A stretch of DNA of 64,000 bases. Source: Candidatus Latescibacterota bacterium (lineage in GTDB: Bacteria > JAAXHH01). Where the stretch lies: positions 1,060,382 to 1,124,381 of the forward strand of contig JAJEAN010000007.1 in NCBI GenBank assembly GCA_022822725.1. The letters are read 5' to 3'. Each line of letters begins with the position of its first letter. Within the stretch, counting starts at the first letter, position 1. The position numbers and the translations under genes were made by a program. Shown here piece after piece: positions 1 to 8,976 of the stretch. The notes beneath the pieces are model-generated. The model worked only from the letters and a program-made list of their open reading frames with translations, did no database searches and was not told the DNA's origin.

Positions 1-130
1 CCAGCAGGCGCGCGACGGCTTCCACCTGTTCGGGCCGGATTCCCAGTTCGCCGGATATCTTCGTGATGTGCGTGTCGTTGCTGACGTTGCTGACGTTGCT
101 GTCGTTGCTGTCGTTGCTGTCGTTACTCAT
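1..130 (-). CDS. tex: Tex-like RNA-binding protein, N-terminus only (partial)
   Basis: Only the first 43 codons are in the window; the gene continues past the left edge. After a Ser-Asn-Asp/Val repeat (about residues 2-18), the sequence reads KISGELGIRPEQVEAVARLL. This resembles the start of Tex-family transcription accessory proteins, which bind nucleic acid through helix-turn-helix, YqgF-like and S1 domains. The ATG at 130 is the only sensible start. The repeat (six 9-bp units) is unusual for Tex and is listed separately. Identification rests on about 20 residues, so it is moderate. Confidence 0.55.
   Translation of the reverse strand, partial: MSNDSNDSNDSNVSNVSNDTHITKISGELGIRPEQVEAVARLL
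74..127 (-). repeat. In-frame 9-bp tandem repeat (6 units) at the tex start
   Basis: Six contiguous 9-bp units (plus-strand form gtcgttgct, with gacgttgct variants) directly follow the start codon of the minus-strand gene and encode Ser-Asn-Asp/Val triplets. The unit length preserves frame, so copy-number changes would only lengthen or shorten the tail. Confidence 0.9.
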
Positions 131-164
131 AATAGTTTTTTTAGGTTTCAGCCTCATATACCGG

Positions 165-1370
165 TCACGCGCCCAGGATCTCCCTCAGCCTCAGCGCCAC
201 CCGTTCCGGCTCGCCCGCTTTCAGGCATACCGGACCGAAGAGCACGATCCCTTCCGAGACCCGCCCGGTATTGGCCTGGATGGGTGGATCGCCCCGCTGC
301 AGTTCGAGGACCACGTTCAGGGCGGTCCTGCCCGCCGCGGACTCGTCCAGCTTCAGTACGGCCATCGGCACCTCGCTGGGCCTGCTGTCCGTGTCAATTG
401 TGAACCGGCCACCGGGAATATCCCCGGCAGCGGCCACGAGTTCGTCCATGCGTTCCCGCCACGCCACGGTGCGCGCGTCCAGATGTTCACCGTCAAAGCG
501 CTCCAGTGCGGTCAGCAAACCCACGATCTGTTCCTTGCCGACCTTGCAGGGCCTCCCGATGCCGTGATGGGGCGCACCGGGCAGGACCGATTTGTCGATG
601 AGGGATTCCGGAGGATTCCACTGCGGCTTCAGTACGTCCATGTCCAGGTGCTGAAGCGCCACGCACATGATGAGGTCCCGGCGGCCGCAGAGGATGCCGG
701 ATCCCTGGGGACCGCCGATGGCCTTGCCACCGCTGAAGGCCACGAGGTCGGCCCCACTGGAAATGTAAGCGCGCAGGTTCGAACGTGGCGGCAACTGTCC
801 GGCGGCGTCGACGATCACCGGTACGCCGTGGGCGTGGGCGACTTCGACGACTTCTTCCAAGGGCGGCAGGGAGCGGGGATTGGCGACGTAGCACACGGCC
901 GCGGTCCGTTCTGTGATGGCGTCGGCGATCTCCCACGCTTCGGTGTCCCGCACGCCGGCTCCGCTGTACCGGTCCGCGATCCCGACTTCCACGAGCCTTA
1001 CGCCCACCGACCGGATCGCGTGGTCGTAGAAGTTCCGCTGGCTGCGGGACATGATGACTTCGTTCTTCATGCACTCCGTTTCCGGCAGCCGGTTCATCTT
1101 GCCGGGGTCCGGACCGGTGACGCAGGCGGCGGTACCCAGGAGGAGTCCCGCCGCCGCACCGGAGGTGACGTAGCCCGCCTCCGCCCCGGTGATCTCCGCG
1201 ATCACCTCGCTCGCGCGGGCCTGCAGTTCGGCGATGTCGACGCAGTACTGAGACGCCTCGCGCATGGCGTCGGCTACTTCGGGGTCCATGATACCGCCGC
1301 TAAGCCGGGTGGACGGACCCGAAGCGTTGATGATCGGCCGGACACCGATGCGTTCGTAAATGTTGGGCAT
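165..1370 (-). CDS. SelA/DgaE-like PLP-dependent enzyme
   Basis: This 401-residue fold-type I PLP enzyme resembles the L-seryl-tRNA(Sec) selenium transferase / D-glucosaminate-6-phosphate ammonia-lyase group, whose members act on amino acids or amino sugars; the substrate here is unknown. The N-terminus (YERIGVRPIINASGPSTRLSG) matches this family. The PLP-contacting Asp is in VIVDAAGQ (about D188) and the probable Schiff-base Lys in FSGGKAIGGPQGSG (about K216). The start is preceded by AGGGAA at a suitable distance. It diverges from the UbiD gene. No selenocysteine genes are nearby, so a role as true SelA is unlikely. Confidence 0.8.
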   Translation of the reverse strand: MPNIYERIGVRPIINASGPSTRLSGGIMDPEVADAMREASQYCVDIAELQARASEVIAEITGAEAGYVTSGAAAGLLLGTAACVTGPDPGKMNRLPETECMKNEVIMSRSQRNFYDHAIRSVGVRLVEVGIADRYSGAGVRDTEAWEIADAITERTAAVCYVANPRSLPPLEEVVEVAHAHGVPVIVDAAGQLPPRSNLRAYISSGADLVAFSGGKAIGGPQGSGILCGRRDLIMCVALQHLDMDVLKPQWNPPESLIDKSVLPGAPHHGIGRPCKVGKEQIVGLLTALERFDGEHLDARTVAWRERMDELVAAAGDIPGGRFTIDTDSRPSEVPMAVLKLDESAAGRTALNVVLELQRGDPPIQANTGRVSEGIVLFGPVCLKAGEPERVALRLREILGA

Positions 1371-1418
1371 GCAATTCCCTGGCGTTTTTCGAAGGATGGT
1401 GTTTCGAAAGCAGCACTA

Positions 1419-1447
1419 ATCCTATTACATCGGACCGTGGTTTGCAA
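1419..1447 (-). promoter_or_regulatory. Candidate promoter for the SelA-like gene
   Basis: On the minus strand, TTGCAA (1442-1447) is followed after 17 nt by TAGGAT (1419-1424), a reasonable sigma70-type pair about 50 nt upstream of the start codon. It lies in the divergent intergenic region. Confidence 0.4.
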
Positions 1448-1497
1448 CCTGTTTTTTCGTGGTGGCGGCCGGGGCGCTCCGATCTGCCAGTAATGAA

Positions 1498-1526
1498 TTG
1501 ACTTGCACCGTCGTTAAGGGTACTTT
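1498..1526 (+). promoter_or_regulatory. Candidate promoter for the menaquinone operon
   Basis: TTGACT (1498-1503), a 17-nt spacer and TACTTT (1521-1526) lie 75 nt upstream of the UbiD gene start. The -35 is good and the -10 weak. It faces away from the SelA-like promoter in the same intergenic region. Confidence 0.4.
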
Positions 1527-1600
1527 AATCGGGTGAAAACGCCATCGCGGCGTGGCGCGGAAACCCATGCCGATCCAGAACCCATTCAGATTATAAACCA

Positions 1601-3046
1601 ATGGCCCACAAAGACTTGAATTCGTTCGTCGATCTACTTCGGGAAGAAGGCGAATTAAAGGAAATCACCGAGGAGATCGATCCCGAGCTGGAAATCAGCG
1701 CCATCGCGGACCGCGTGGTAAAGGGGAACGGGCCGGCATTGCTCTTCACCAACGTAAAGGGCCATTCCGGTATACCCGTGCTCATCAACACCTTCGGGTC
1801 GAAGCGCCGCATGGAACTGGCACTGGGCACTGAGAACCTGGACGACATCGCGGCCGAAATCGCCGACCTGATCAATCCCCAGGTACCCGCCTCCCTCGCG
1901 GGAAAACTGCAGCTGTTGCCCCGGCTCGCGCGGTTGAAAGATACCCAGGCCAGGACCGTGCGCAACGGCCCCTGCCAGGAGTTAGTCGAGACCGACGCGG
2001 CGTCTCTCGAGAACATTCCGGTCATCAAGTGCTGGCCCGGCGACGGCGGCAGGTACATCACCTTTCCCCAGGTCATCACGAAACACCCCGTGAAGGGCAC
2101 GCGCAACGTGGGCATGTACCGTCTTCAGCAATTCGACGAGAAAACCCTGGGCCTTCACTGGCAGCGGCACAAGGGCGGCGCGCATCACTACCGCGTGGCG
2201 GAAGAGATGGGCGAGCGGCTCGAGGTCGCCATCGCGCTGGGCCCCGACCCGGAAACCATGTACGCCGCGACGGCGCCCCTGCCCGACGAGATCGATGAAT
2301 ACATGCTGGCCGGATTCCTTCGCAGGCAACCGGTCCAACTGGTGAAGTGCCACACGGTGGACCTGGAGGTGCCGGCCAACGCCCAGATCGTCCTGGAGGG
2401 CTATGCCGAACCGCATGAACGGCGTATGGAGGGGCCCTTCGGAGATCACCAGGGCTACTACTCGCTGCCCGACGAGTACCCCGTGTTCCACCTCACCGCC
2501 GTCACGCGTAGAAAAGACGCCATCTACCCGACGACGATCGTCGGGCCGCCGCCGCAGGAAGACGGGTGGCTCGGGAAGGCTACGGAACGCATTTTCCTGC
2601 CGCTGCTCAAGACCACGCTGCCGGAAATCGTGGACATCGACCTGCCCGTCGAAGGCATCTTCCACAACCTGGCCATCGTGTCCATCGACAAGCGCTATCC
2701 GGGCCACGCCCGGAAGGTGATGCACGCCCTGTGGGGCCTGGGCCAGATGATGTTCACCAAGGTGATAATCGTTGTGGACCGGGACGTGGACGTGCATAAT
2801 ATGCGGGAAGTGGCCTGGCGGGTCGGCGTTTCCATTGATCCGAAGCGAGACCTGATGATCAGCGAGGGGCCCTGCGACGTGCTGGATTTCGCCGCGCAGA
2901 CCGCGGACGTGAGCGGCAAGCTGGGCATCGACGCCACCGAGAAATGGCCGGACGAGGGATTCGACCGCGGGTGGCCGGAAATCCTGCGTATGCCCGAAGA
3001 AGTCGACCGGCGCGTCGACGAGATCTGGCCGAAACTGGGCCTTTAA
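1601..3046 (+). CDS. ubiD: UbiD-family prFMN-dependent decarboxylase (menaquinone pathway candidate)
   Basis: This 481-residue protein belongs to the UbiD decarboxylases, which use prenylated FMN to decarboxylate aromatic acids. The prFMN-binding region NVGMYR (about residue 168) with the downstream HWQRHKGGAHH, and the acidic catalytic stretch HERRMEGPFGDHQGYY (about 273-288), are present. It leads an operon with mqnE, mqnC and mqnA. The natural inference is that it decarboxylates the dihydroxynaphthoate intermediate late in the futalosine pathway, like the MqnL-type proteins of actinobacteria. That role is inferred from context; other UbiD substrates cannot be excluded. No UbiX-type prenyltransferase is in the window. 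No clear Shine-Dalgarno precedes the ATG. Confidence 0.85.
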   Translation: MAHKDLNSFVDLLREEGELKEITEEIDPELEISAIADRVVKGNGPALLFTNVKGHSGIPVLINTFGSKRRMELALGTENLDDIAAEIADLINPQVPASLAGKLQLLPRLARLKDTQARTVRNGPCQELVETDAASLENIPVIKCWPGDGGRYITFPQVITKHPVKGTRNVGMYRLQQFDEKTLGLHWQRHKGGAHHYRVAEEMGERLEVAIALGPDPETMYAATAPLPDEIDEYMLAGFLRRQPVQLVKCHTVDLEVPANAQIVLEGYAEPHERRMEGPFGDHQGYYSLPDEYPVFHLTAVTRRKDAIYPTTIVGPPPQEDGWLGKATERIFLPLLKTTLPEIVDIDLPVEGIFHNLAIVSIDKRYPGHARKVMHALWGLGQMMFTKVIIVVDRDVDVHNMREVAWRVGVSIDPKRDLMISEGPCDVLDFAAQTADVSGKLGIDATEKWPDEGFDRGWPEILRMPEEVDRRVDEIWPKLGL

Positions 3047-3076
3047 AGATCGAAACTTTACCTGTAGAGACGATAT

Positions 3077-3120
3077 CCGGACCTGTTTTGACCGGAAACC
3101 GGACCTGTTTTGACCGGAAA
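3077..3120 (+). repeat. 22-bp direct tandem repeat in the mqnE leader
   Basis: Two exact copies of ccggacctgttttgaccgga plus two further bases (3077-3098 and 3099-3120), followed by the start of a third, fill the 100-bp gap between the UbiD gene and mqnE. The unit length is not a multiple of three, as expected for non-coding DNA. Confidence 0.9.
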
Positions 3121-3146
3121 CCGGACTTGAAATACCGGAGACTGAC

Positions 3147-4313
3147 GTGTTTGAAGCACTGATCGCAGCAGCGGACCTGGAAGACATCCACGGGAAAGTC
3201 CTGGCGGGCGAACGGCTTTCGGCCGACGACGGGAGAAGGCTGTACCAGCACGACAACCTGCCGGCCATCGGCTACCTGGCGAACCTGGTGCGCGAGCGGA
3301 TGCACGGAGACCGTGTCTACTTCGTGCGCAACCAGCACCTGAACTACACCAATATCTGCAACAAGAGCTGCCTGTTCTGTTCCTTCTACGCTTTGCCGAA
3401 GGACCCTGAAGGCTATGTGCTGTCTCCGGACGACATTCGAGCCCGGATGGAGACCTACGCCGACATGCCCATTTCCGAAATCCACATGGTCGGGGGGGTG
3501 AACCCGAAGCTGCCCTACGCCTACTACCTGGACATCGTCCGGGCGATCAAGGAAGTACGACCGGGCGTTTCGCTCAAGGCCTTCACCATGATCGAACTCG
3601 AACAAATCCGCAGAATCGCGAAAAAGCCCATGGACGAGACGCTGATGGACCTGAAGGAAGCCGGAGTGGACGCGCTGCCCGGCGGCGGCGCCGAGGTTTT
3701 CAGCGAACGGGTGCACGAGGAGCTGTTCCAGGCCAAATCGGACTCGGACAAGTGGCTGGAGACCGCCCGGGTCGCCCACGAGGTGGGACTGCCATCCAAC
3801 GCCACCATGCTCTACGGCCACGTGGAACAGACGGAGGAGAAGGTCTACCACCTCATGAAGCTGCGGGAATTGCAGGACGAGACACAGGGGCTGCTGGCCT
3901 TCATACCCCTGTCGTGGCACCCGGAACGCACGGCCATCGACCACCTGCCCGGACCGACGGGACAGGCAGACTTGCGGGAAATCGCGGTCGCGCGGCTCAT
4001 GCTGGACAACGTCCCGCACATCAAGTCGTTCTGGATCATGAATACCCCGGCGGTGACGCAGGTGGGGCTCTGGTACGGCGCGGACGACATGGACGGCAGC
4101 GTCCTGGAGTACGAAATCACGCGAAACCCCGTCACGGACCGCGTGCAGGCCCTGACCCATACGCAGATGCTCGACATGATCAGCGAATCCGGGAGGCGGC
4201 CCGTCGAACGCGACGCGCTATACAACATCGTCGATCAGCCGGAGCCGGTACGGCCGGCCTACCTGGATGCGGTCGAGCGCGTGACCGAAGAAGCCGCTGC
4301 GAGCGCCGGATAG
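3147..4313 (+). CDS. mqnE: Aminodeoxyfutalosine synthase MqnE
   Basis: Radical-SAM enzyme of the futalosine menaquinone pathway. It joins 3-[(1-carboxyvinyl)oxy]benzoate to SAM-derived adenosine to give 6-amino-6-deoxyfutalosine. The 4Fe-4S triad C71-x3-C75-x2-C78 (CNKSCLFC) follows LNYTNI, the hallmark of the MqnE/MqnC pair. Later family regions such as HMVGGVNPKLPY and LPGGGAEV are intact, and 388 residues is normal length. Translation starts at GTG 3147, with GGAG six bases upstream. It lies between the UbiD gene and mqnC, and only 5 nt separate it from mqnC. Confidence 0.95.
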   Translation: MFEALIAAADLEDIHGKVLAGERLSADDGRRLYQHDNLPAIGYLANLVRERMHGDRVYFVRNQHLNYTNICNKSCLFCSFYALPKDPEGYVLSPDDIRARMETYADMPISEIHMVGGVNPKLPYAYYLDIVRAIKEVRPGVSLKAFTMIELEQIRRIAKKPMDETLMDLKEAGVDALPGGGAEVFSERVHEELFQAKSDSDKWLETARVAHEVGLPSNATMLYGHVEQTEEKVYHLMKLRELQDETQGLLAFIPLSWHPERTAIDHLPGPTGQADLREIAVARLMLDNVPHIKSFWIMNTPAVTQVGLWYGADDMDGSVLEYEITRNPVTDRVQALTHTQMLDMISESGRRPVERDALYNIVDQPEPVRPAYLDAVERVTEEAAASAG

Positions 4314-4318
4314 CCACC

Positions 4319-5431
4319 ATGATTGCAGATATCGCGGAAAAGGTCCTGGCCGGTACCCGGCTGAGCGCCGACGACGGGCGCAGACTGTTCCGGCACCCGA
4401 ACGTCACCGAACTGGGCATGCTCGCCGACCGCGTGCGGCGGACAAGACACCCCGATCCGGTGGTGACCTACAACATCGGGCGGAACATCAACTACACCAA
4501 CGTATGCTGGGTGCGCTGCAAGTTCTGCGCCTTCTATCGTCCCCCGGGTCACCAGGAAGGGTACACGCTGCCGGACGAGGAGATCTTCGCCAAAGTCGAG
4601 GAACTGATCGCCGTCGGCGGCGATACCCCGGAATCCTGCGAAATCCTCATGCAGGGCGGGCTGAATCCGAAGCTGAAGATTGACTACTACGAACGGCTTT
4701 TTTCGGAGATCACCCGGCGATACCCCGCGGCTTATCTCCATTCGCTTTCCGTGGCTGAAATCGTCTATCTCGCCCATATCTCCCGGATCACGGTCGAAGA
4801 AGCGTTGATTCGCCTGCGCGCGGCCGGCCTGAAATCCCTCCCCGGCGCCGGCGCCGAGATCCTGGACACCGAGGTGCGCGACGCCATCGCCTACCGGAAG
4901 GAAACGGTACAGGAATGGCTGGACGTGCACAGCCTGACCCACCGGCTGGGCATGAAATCGACGGCCACCATGATGTTCGGATCGGTTGAAACCGTCGAAC
5001 ACCGGCTGAACCACCTGCTCCGCGTTCGCGAAGTGCAGGATGCGTCCCTGGCCAGCCACGACGGGTATTTCACGGCGTTCATCGCGTGGAGCTTCCAGCC
5101 CGAGGGTACAGAGCTGCCCGATACGCGGAAGGCGACCGGATACGACTACCTGCGCACCGTGGCCGTCGCCCGGCTATTGCTGGACAACATCGACAACATC
5201 CAGGCCTCTTACGTGACGCAGGGGCCGAAGATCGCGCAGATCGCCCTGGGATACGGCGTGAACGATTTCGGCAGTACCATGATGGAAGAGAACGTCATCA
5301 GCGCGGGCGGCACGAGCTTCGTAATGCCCACCCCGGAGATCGAACGGCTGATCAGCGACGCGGGATTCGTTCCGCGGCGGCGCAACACGCGCTACGAGTT
5401 CGTGGGGAATGGTCAACAAAACCCGTCTTAA
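4319..5431 (+). CDS. mqnC: Cyclic dehypoxanthine futalosine synthase MqnC
   Basis: Second radical-SAM enzyme of the pathway, cyclising dehypoxanthine futalosine. C63-x3-C67-x2-C70 (CWVRCKFC) after INYTNV binds the iron-sulfur cluster. MQGGLNPKL and LPGAGAEIL are shared with MqnE, reflecting common ancestry. The reading frame stays open far upstream inside mqnE, but homology begins only at ATG 4319, giving 370 residues, the usual size. Its last 23 bp overlap mqnA, so the two are probably translationally coupled. Confidence 0.95.
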   Translation: MIADIAEKVLAGTRLSADDGRRLFRHPNVTELGMLADRVRRTRHPDPVVTYNIGRNINYTNVCWVRCKFCAFYRPPGHQEGYTLPDEEIFAKVEELIAVGGDTPESCEILMQGGLNPKLKIDYYERLFSEITRRYPAAYLHSLSVAEIVYLAHISRITVEEALIRLRAAGLKSLPGAGAEILDTEVRDAIAYRKETVQEWLDVHSLTHRLGMKSTATMMFGSVETVEHRLNHLLRVREVQDASLASHDGYFTAFIAWSFQPEGTELPDTRKATGYDYLRTVAVARLLLDNIDNIQASYVTQGPKIAQIALGYGVNDFGSTMMEENVISAGGTSFVMPTPEIERLISDAGFVPRRRNTRYEFVGNGQQNPS

Positions 5432-6224
5432 CGCGGTAAGTTACCTGAATACCAGGCCCCTGACCTATGGCCTGGAGCAGGGCGGCCTGGATCACGGATT
5501 CGAAATCCTCTACGATATCCCCTCCGTGTGCGCCAGGCAAGTGAGGACGGGCGAGGCCGCGGCGGGCGTCATTCCGAGCATCGAATACGCGCGCAGTGCG
5601 GTGCCTTACGCCATCGTGCCCGGGATTTCCATCGCGTCCGACGGGCCGGTCGGCAGCATTCTCCTGTTCCACCGGGTGCCGCTCCGCCGGATCCGGACCG
5701 TTGCGATGGACGTGAGTTCCCGGACTTCGGTCGCCCTGGCCCGGATCGTCCTGCGGGAAAGATACGGACTGGATTTCGATGCCTTCGACCATCCGCCGGA
5801 CGTACCCGCGATGCTGGAAAGAGCGGACGCGGCCCTGGTCATCGGCGACCCGGCCCTGGAATATGTGGAACGGCCGGAACCGCGGCTGGACCTGGGGGAA
5901 GCCTGGCGGGAACTGACCGGCCTGCCTTTCGTATATGCCTTCTGGGCGGGGAAGGAAGGCGGTCTCACGCCCGGTGAGGTCGAACGGCTGATCGCGTCGA
6001 AGGAACGGGGCGTGTCCGCCCTGGACGAGATCGCCGAACTGCACGCCGGGAACCGTTCCCGGCCCACGTCATTTTACGCGTCGTACCTGAAGGACTATCT
6101 GGCCTACGACCTGGGCGACCGCGAGCGACGCGGGCTCATGGAGTTTTACGGCCTGGCCCATAGCCGCGGCCTGGTCCCGGACGTACCTGAACTGCGGTTT
6201 TATTCGCGTCAAGGAAGGAGATGA
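5409..6224 (+). CDS. mqnA: Chorismate dehydratase MqnA
   Basis: First committed enzyme of the futalosine pathway, dehydrating chorismate to 3-enolpyruvylbenzoate. The periplasmic-binding-protein-like fold is recognisable from the N-terminus (LNAVSYLNTRPLTYGL) and the conserved GVIPSIEYA, SDGPVGSILLFH and SSRTSVALARI segments. The 271-residue length is typical. It overlaps mqnC by 23 bp, and its TGA shares bases with the first possible ATG of the next gene. Genes for MqnB (nucleosidase) and MqnD are not in this window. Confidence 0.95.
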   Translation: MVNKTRLNAVSYLNTRPLTYGLEQGGLDHGFEILYDIPSVCARQVRTGEAAAGVIPSIEYARSAVPYAIVPGISIASDGPVGSILLFHRVPLRRIRTVAMDVSSRTSVALARIVLRERYGLDFDAFDHPPDVPAMLERADAALVIGDPALEYVERPEPRLDLGEAWRELTGLPFVYAFWAGKEGGLTPGEVERLIASKERGVSALDEIAELHAGNRSRPTSFYASYLKDYLAYDLGDRERRGLMEFYGLAHSRGLVPDVPELRFYSRQGRR

Positions 6225-6226
6225 AC

Positions 6227-7186
6227 ATGGCCTCGACAACGACAGTAGGCATCGGAACGGGCAGCAACCGCCGCGAGAACGTGCGCGTCGCGGTGGAACG
6301 CACCGCCCCGCAGCTCGCCTCCCTCATGGGGGAGGAAGTCATGCTCAAGCCGAATTTCCTCTCCGGCACCAACCCGGTGGTCTGTACTCATCCCGACGCG
6401 GTCCGCGGCGTGCTGGACGTCATCATGACCCTGCCCCGCAAACCCGAACGGGTCCTGATCGCCGAAGGAGGCAATGAATCCGTGTCCGGAGAATGCTTCC
6501 GCCACATGGGCTACACCGACATTCCGGATGAATACGACATCCCCATCGAGCTCGTTGACCTAAACCGGGAAACACGCTGGCGCAACACCCGGGTTTACAT
6601 GGTCGACGGCTCATGGACCACGGTACGGATGCCGCGCACCGTGCTGGACTGTCCCTGCGTCATCTCCGTCGCCGTGGCCAAGACCCACGACGGCGCCATG
6701 GTCACCCTGGCGCTCAAGAACCTCATCATGGGTACGATATTGAAGAAAGACCGGATCAAGGTCCACGGATACACCACCCACCACGACCGGCACCATCCGC
6801 AGGAAGCACGGGCACTCAGCAGGAACCTGATCCGCCTCGCCCGCCATCTCTATCCTCACTACAGCGTGGTGGACGGCACGGTGGGCATTCAGGGCAACGG
6901 ACCGGGCGGTACCGATACGGTCCCCCTGGGACTGGCGGCGGCTGGAGAAGACACCATCGCCGTGGACGCCGTCATCTCGAAAGCCATGGGATTCGAGCCC
7001 CTGGAAGTGGGTACGGTATTCTACGGGGATGCCATCGGGCTGGGAGTGGGCGACCTCTCACACATCCGCGTCGCCGGCGGTAGGCTCGATGAACTCGCCC
7101 TGTCCTTCAGGGGCCACGATTCCATCGATCTGCAGCGACAGTGGGCTATTGAAGGGGCGTGGGAGACGGCAGCGGTCGGCGGTTGA
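6227..7186 (+). CDS. DUF362 domain protein
   Basis: A 319-residue DUF362 protein. The family is widespread and mostly uncharacterised. The conserved MLKPNFLSG, CPCVISVAVAKTHDGAMVTLALKN and later VDGTVGIQGNGPG are present. There is no attached ferredoxin domain, which many DUF362 proteins have. Two ATGs compete: 6221 overlaps the mqnA stop but has AAGGAAGGAG directly against it, whereas 6227 has the same site six bases upstream and is preferred. It is the last gene of the menaquinone operon; a link to quinone metabolism is suggested only by position. Confidence 0.85.
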   Translation: MASTTTVGIGTGSNRRENVRVAVERTAPQLASLMGEEVMLKPNFLSGTNPVVCTHPDAVRGVLDVIMTLPRKPERVLIAEGGNESVSGECFRHMGYTDIPDEYDIPIELVDLNRETRWRNTRVYMVDGSWTTVRMPRTVLDCPCVISVAVAKTHDGAMVTLALKNLIMGTILKKDRIKVHGYTTHHDRHHPQEARALSRNLIRLARHLYPHYSVVDGTVGIQGNGPGGTDTVPLGLAAAGEDTIAVDAVISKAMGFEPLEVGTVFYGDAIGLGVGDLSHIRVAGGRLDELALSFRGHDSIDLQRQWAIEGAWETAAVGG

Positions 7187-7248
7187 AGCGGCGGTCGGGT
7201 TGGTGCCGCGGCCTGACGGGCCGGGCGTCCATGACGCGGCTGAAGCGG

Positions 7249-8376
7249 TCAGTGCCCCGGAAGCGCGTCCACGACGCGAAGCACCTCTTCTTCGGTATTG
7301 TAGAAATGGGGAGAGATGCGAATGCCGCCTCCGCGGCGCGCGCCGATAATCCGATGGCTTCGCAGCGTGCGATGCAGGGCTTCAGTCCCGTGTACCGGAC
7401 TGTCGAACGTCACGATGCCCGACCATTCGGATTCGCCCCGGGGACTCAGGACGCGGTAGCCCGCGGCGCGCAGTGCGTCGACCAGGCGGTCGGTCAGCAT
7501 GCGCAGCCTCCCCTGTACGATCTCGATACCCACCTCCAGCAGCAGGTCCAGGGAAGCGCCCAGCGCGTGTATGCCCAGCGTATTGTGGGAGCCGCATTCG
7601 AAACGACGCGCCGTCGGCGCCGGCGTCGGATCCAAGACGTCGTAGTTGCCCGCGTCGGCTACCGAATTCCAGCCCACTTCGTAGAGCTTAAGTCGATCCG
7701 TCATTTGCGGCGCGCAGTAGAAGATGCCGATCCCCTCGGGACTCAGCAGCCACTTGTGACCGTCGGCCGTGAGGAGGTCGATGGCCATCTCCTCCACGTC
7801 CATGGGCGTCTGGCCGAGGGACTGAATGGCGTCGACGACGAAGACGACGTCCTTCTCCCGGCAAAGCGCGCCGATCGCCTTGAGGTCGTTGCGGAATCCG
7901 TTCCCGAACTCGACGTGACTGATGGAAACGGCGCGCGTCCGGGCATCGATCCTGTCCGCGATCGAATCAACCGTGAGGCGGCCGTCCACGGATTCGACCA
8001 TCCGTGTTTCCACGCCGAGACGGGCAAGATTGAGCCAGGGATATACGTTCGAGGGGAATTCCAGGTCGTTCAGGACCACGTTGTCGCCCGGGCGCCAGTC
8101 GATTCCGTTGGCGGCGAAACAAAGGCCTTCGGTCGTGTTCTTGACGAAGGCGATCTGTTCGGGCGTGGCGTTGACCAGGCGGGCCGCCCGCGTCCGGGTC
8201 GTCTCGATGGCGGTTTCCCAGTCGCGATAGTTAGAGGCGGCGTGCTCGTTGAAGTCCTTTGCGTAAGCGCGTACGGCCTCGAGGGCGCGTGTGGGCAACG
8301 TGCCGACCGCCGCGTGGTTCAGATAGGTGCAGTGATGGACGACAGGGAATTCCTGACGGATGCGGTCCAGATTCAA
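7249..8376 (-). CDS. Class V aminotransferase-fold enzyme
   Basis: A 375-residue PLP enzyme of the class V group (cysteine desulfurase / isopenicillin-N-epimerase-like). YLNHAAVGTLP near the N-terminus, VVDAIQSLGQTP (PLP-ring Asp about D182) and TADGHKWLLSPEG (Schiff-base Lys about K208) define the family. No desulfurase-type catalytic Cys loop is obvious, so epimerase, lyase or transaminase chemistry is more likely. It lies 93 bp downstream of the STAS gene on the same strand and converges on the DUF362 gene. Confidence 0.85.
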   Translation of the reverse strand: MNLDRIRQEFPVVHHCTYLNHAAVGTLPTRALEAVRAYAKDFNEHAASNYRDWETAIETTRTRAARLVNATPEQIAFVKNTTEGLCFAANGIDWRPGDNVVLNDLEFPSNVYPWLNLARLGVETRMVESVDGRLTVDSIADRIDARTRAVSISHVEFGNGFRNDLKAIGALCREKDVVFVVDAIQSLGQTPMDVEEMAIDLLTADGHKWLLSPEGIGIFYCAPQMTDRLKLYEVGWNSVADAGNYDVLDPTPAPTARRFECGSHNTLGIHALGASLDLLLEVGIEIVQGRLRMLTDRLVDALRAAGYRVLSPRGESEWSGIVTFDSPVHGTEALHRTLRSHRIIGARRGGGIRISPHFYNTEEEVLRVVDALPGH

Positions 8377-8469
8377 TTCAGGCCGGTCCGGTTCGACGTG
8401 ACGGTACGCGGCACAGCAGGGACGGTTGCCGGAACGTGCAGTCCGGCAGCCTGATCGACGACGGTCCGA

Positions 8470-8802
8470 TCAGAAGCTTGCAGCGGCGTCCTCTGCCGAG
8501 TCGAAGATGCTGAAAACGGCATCCAGGCGGGTGACGACGACCAGCACGTTGTGCGTGCGTTCGCTCAGGTTGGCCAGCTTCAGATCGCCCCCGGCTTCGC
8601 GGAGGGTCTTGGCGCTGCCCACGAGCGCACCGACGCCCGAACTGCTGATGAGGTTCAACCTGCCGAGGTCGACGACGGCGCCGTTATTCCCCTCGGCCTT
8701 CAACGCTCTCACGCGGTCATGGAATGCGGACACTTCGGGATCGCCCAGGAAGCTGCCGACGAGTTCGATCACCGGTATACCGTTAATCCTGCTTTCGTTC
8801 AT
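8470..8802 (-). CDS. STAS-domain anti-sigma-factor antagonist-like protein
   Basis: A 110-residue single STAS domain resembling SpoIIAA/RsbV antagonists, which bind anti-sigma kinases and are switched by serine phosphorylation. The hallmark is VDLGRLNLISSSGVGALVG (about residues 44-62), with the phosphorylatable serine in the ISSSGVG cluster. The open frame extends upstream through proline-rich repeat-encoded residues, but the ATG at 8802 is preceded by GGAGG at ideal spacing and starts the domain (MNESRINGIPVIEL). No anti-sigma kinase or phosphatase is nearby, so its partner is encoded elsewhere. Confidence 0.88.
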   Translation of the reverse strand: MNESRINGIPVIELVGSFLGDPEVSAFHDRVRALKAEGNNGAVVDLGRLNLISSSGVGALVGSAKTLREAGGDLKLANLSERTHNVLVVVTRLDAVFSIFDSAEDAAASF

Positions 8803-8976
8803 TGCACGCCTCCGTCTATAAACTGTTAAAGCTGAATCCAGCCATTGGATGGTGTAACATAAAACACCGCGGACCCGGTTTCCGCAAGGATAAATTACGC
8901 GGGGCCCGGCGGTCCCGAACGCGGCTCGACCGGGGTTCCCGCATGCGGCTCGACCGGCGTAAAACACGATGCGGAC

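Noticed and set aside
63-1493. 476-codon plus-strand open frame across the SelA-like gene
   Set aside because: The opposite frame encodes a complete PLP enzyme with active-site residues; this frame starts in the tex repeat and has no recognisable domain.
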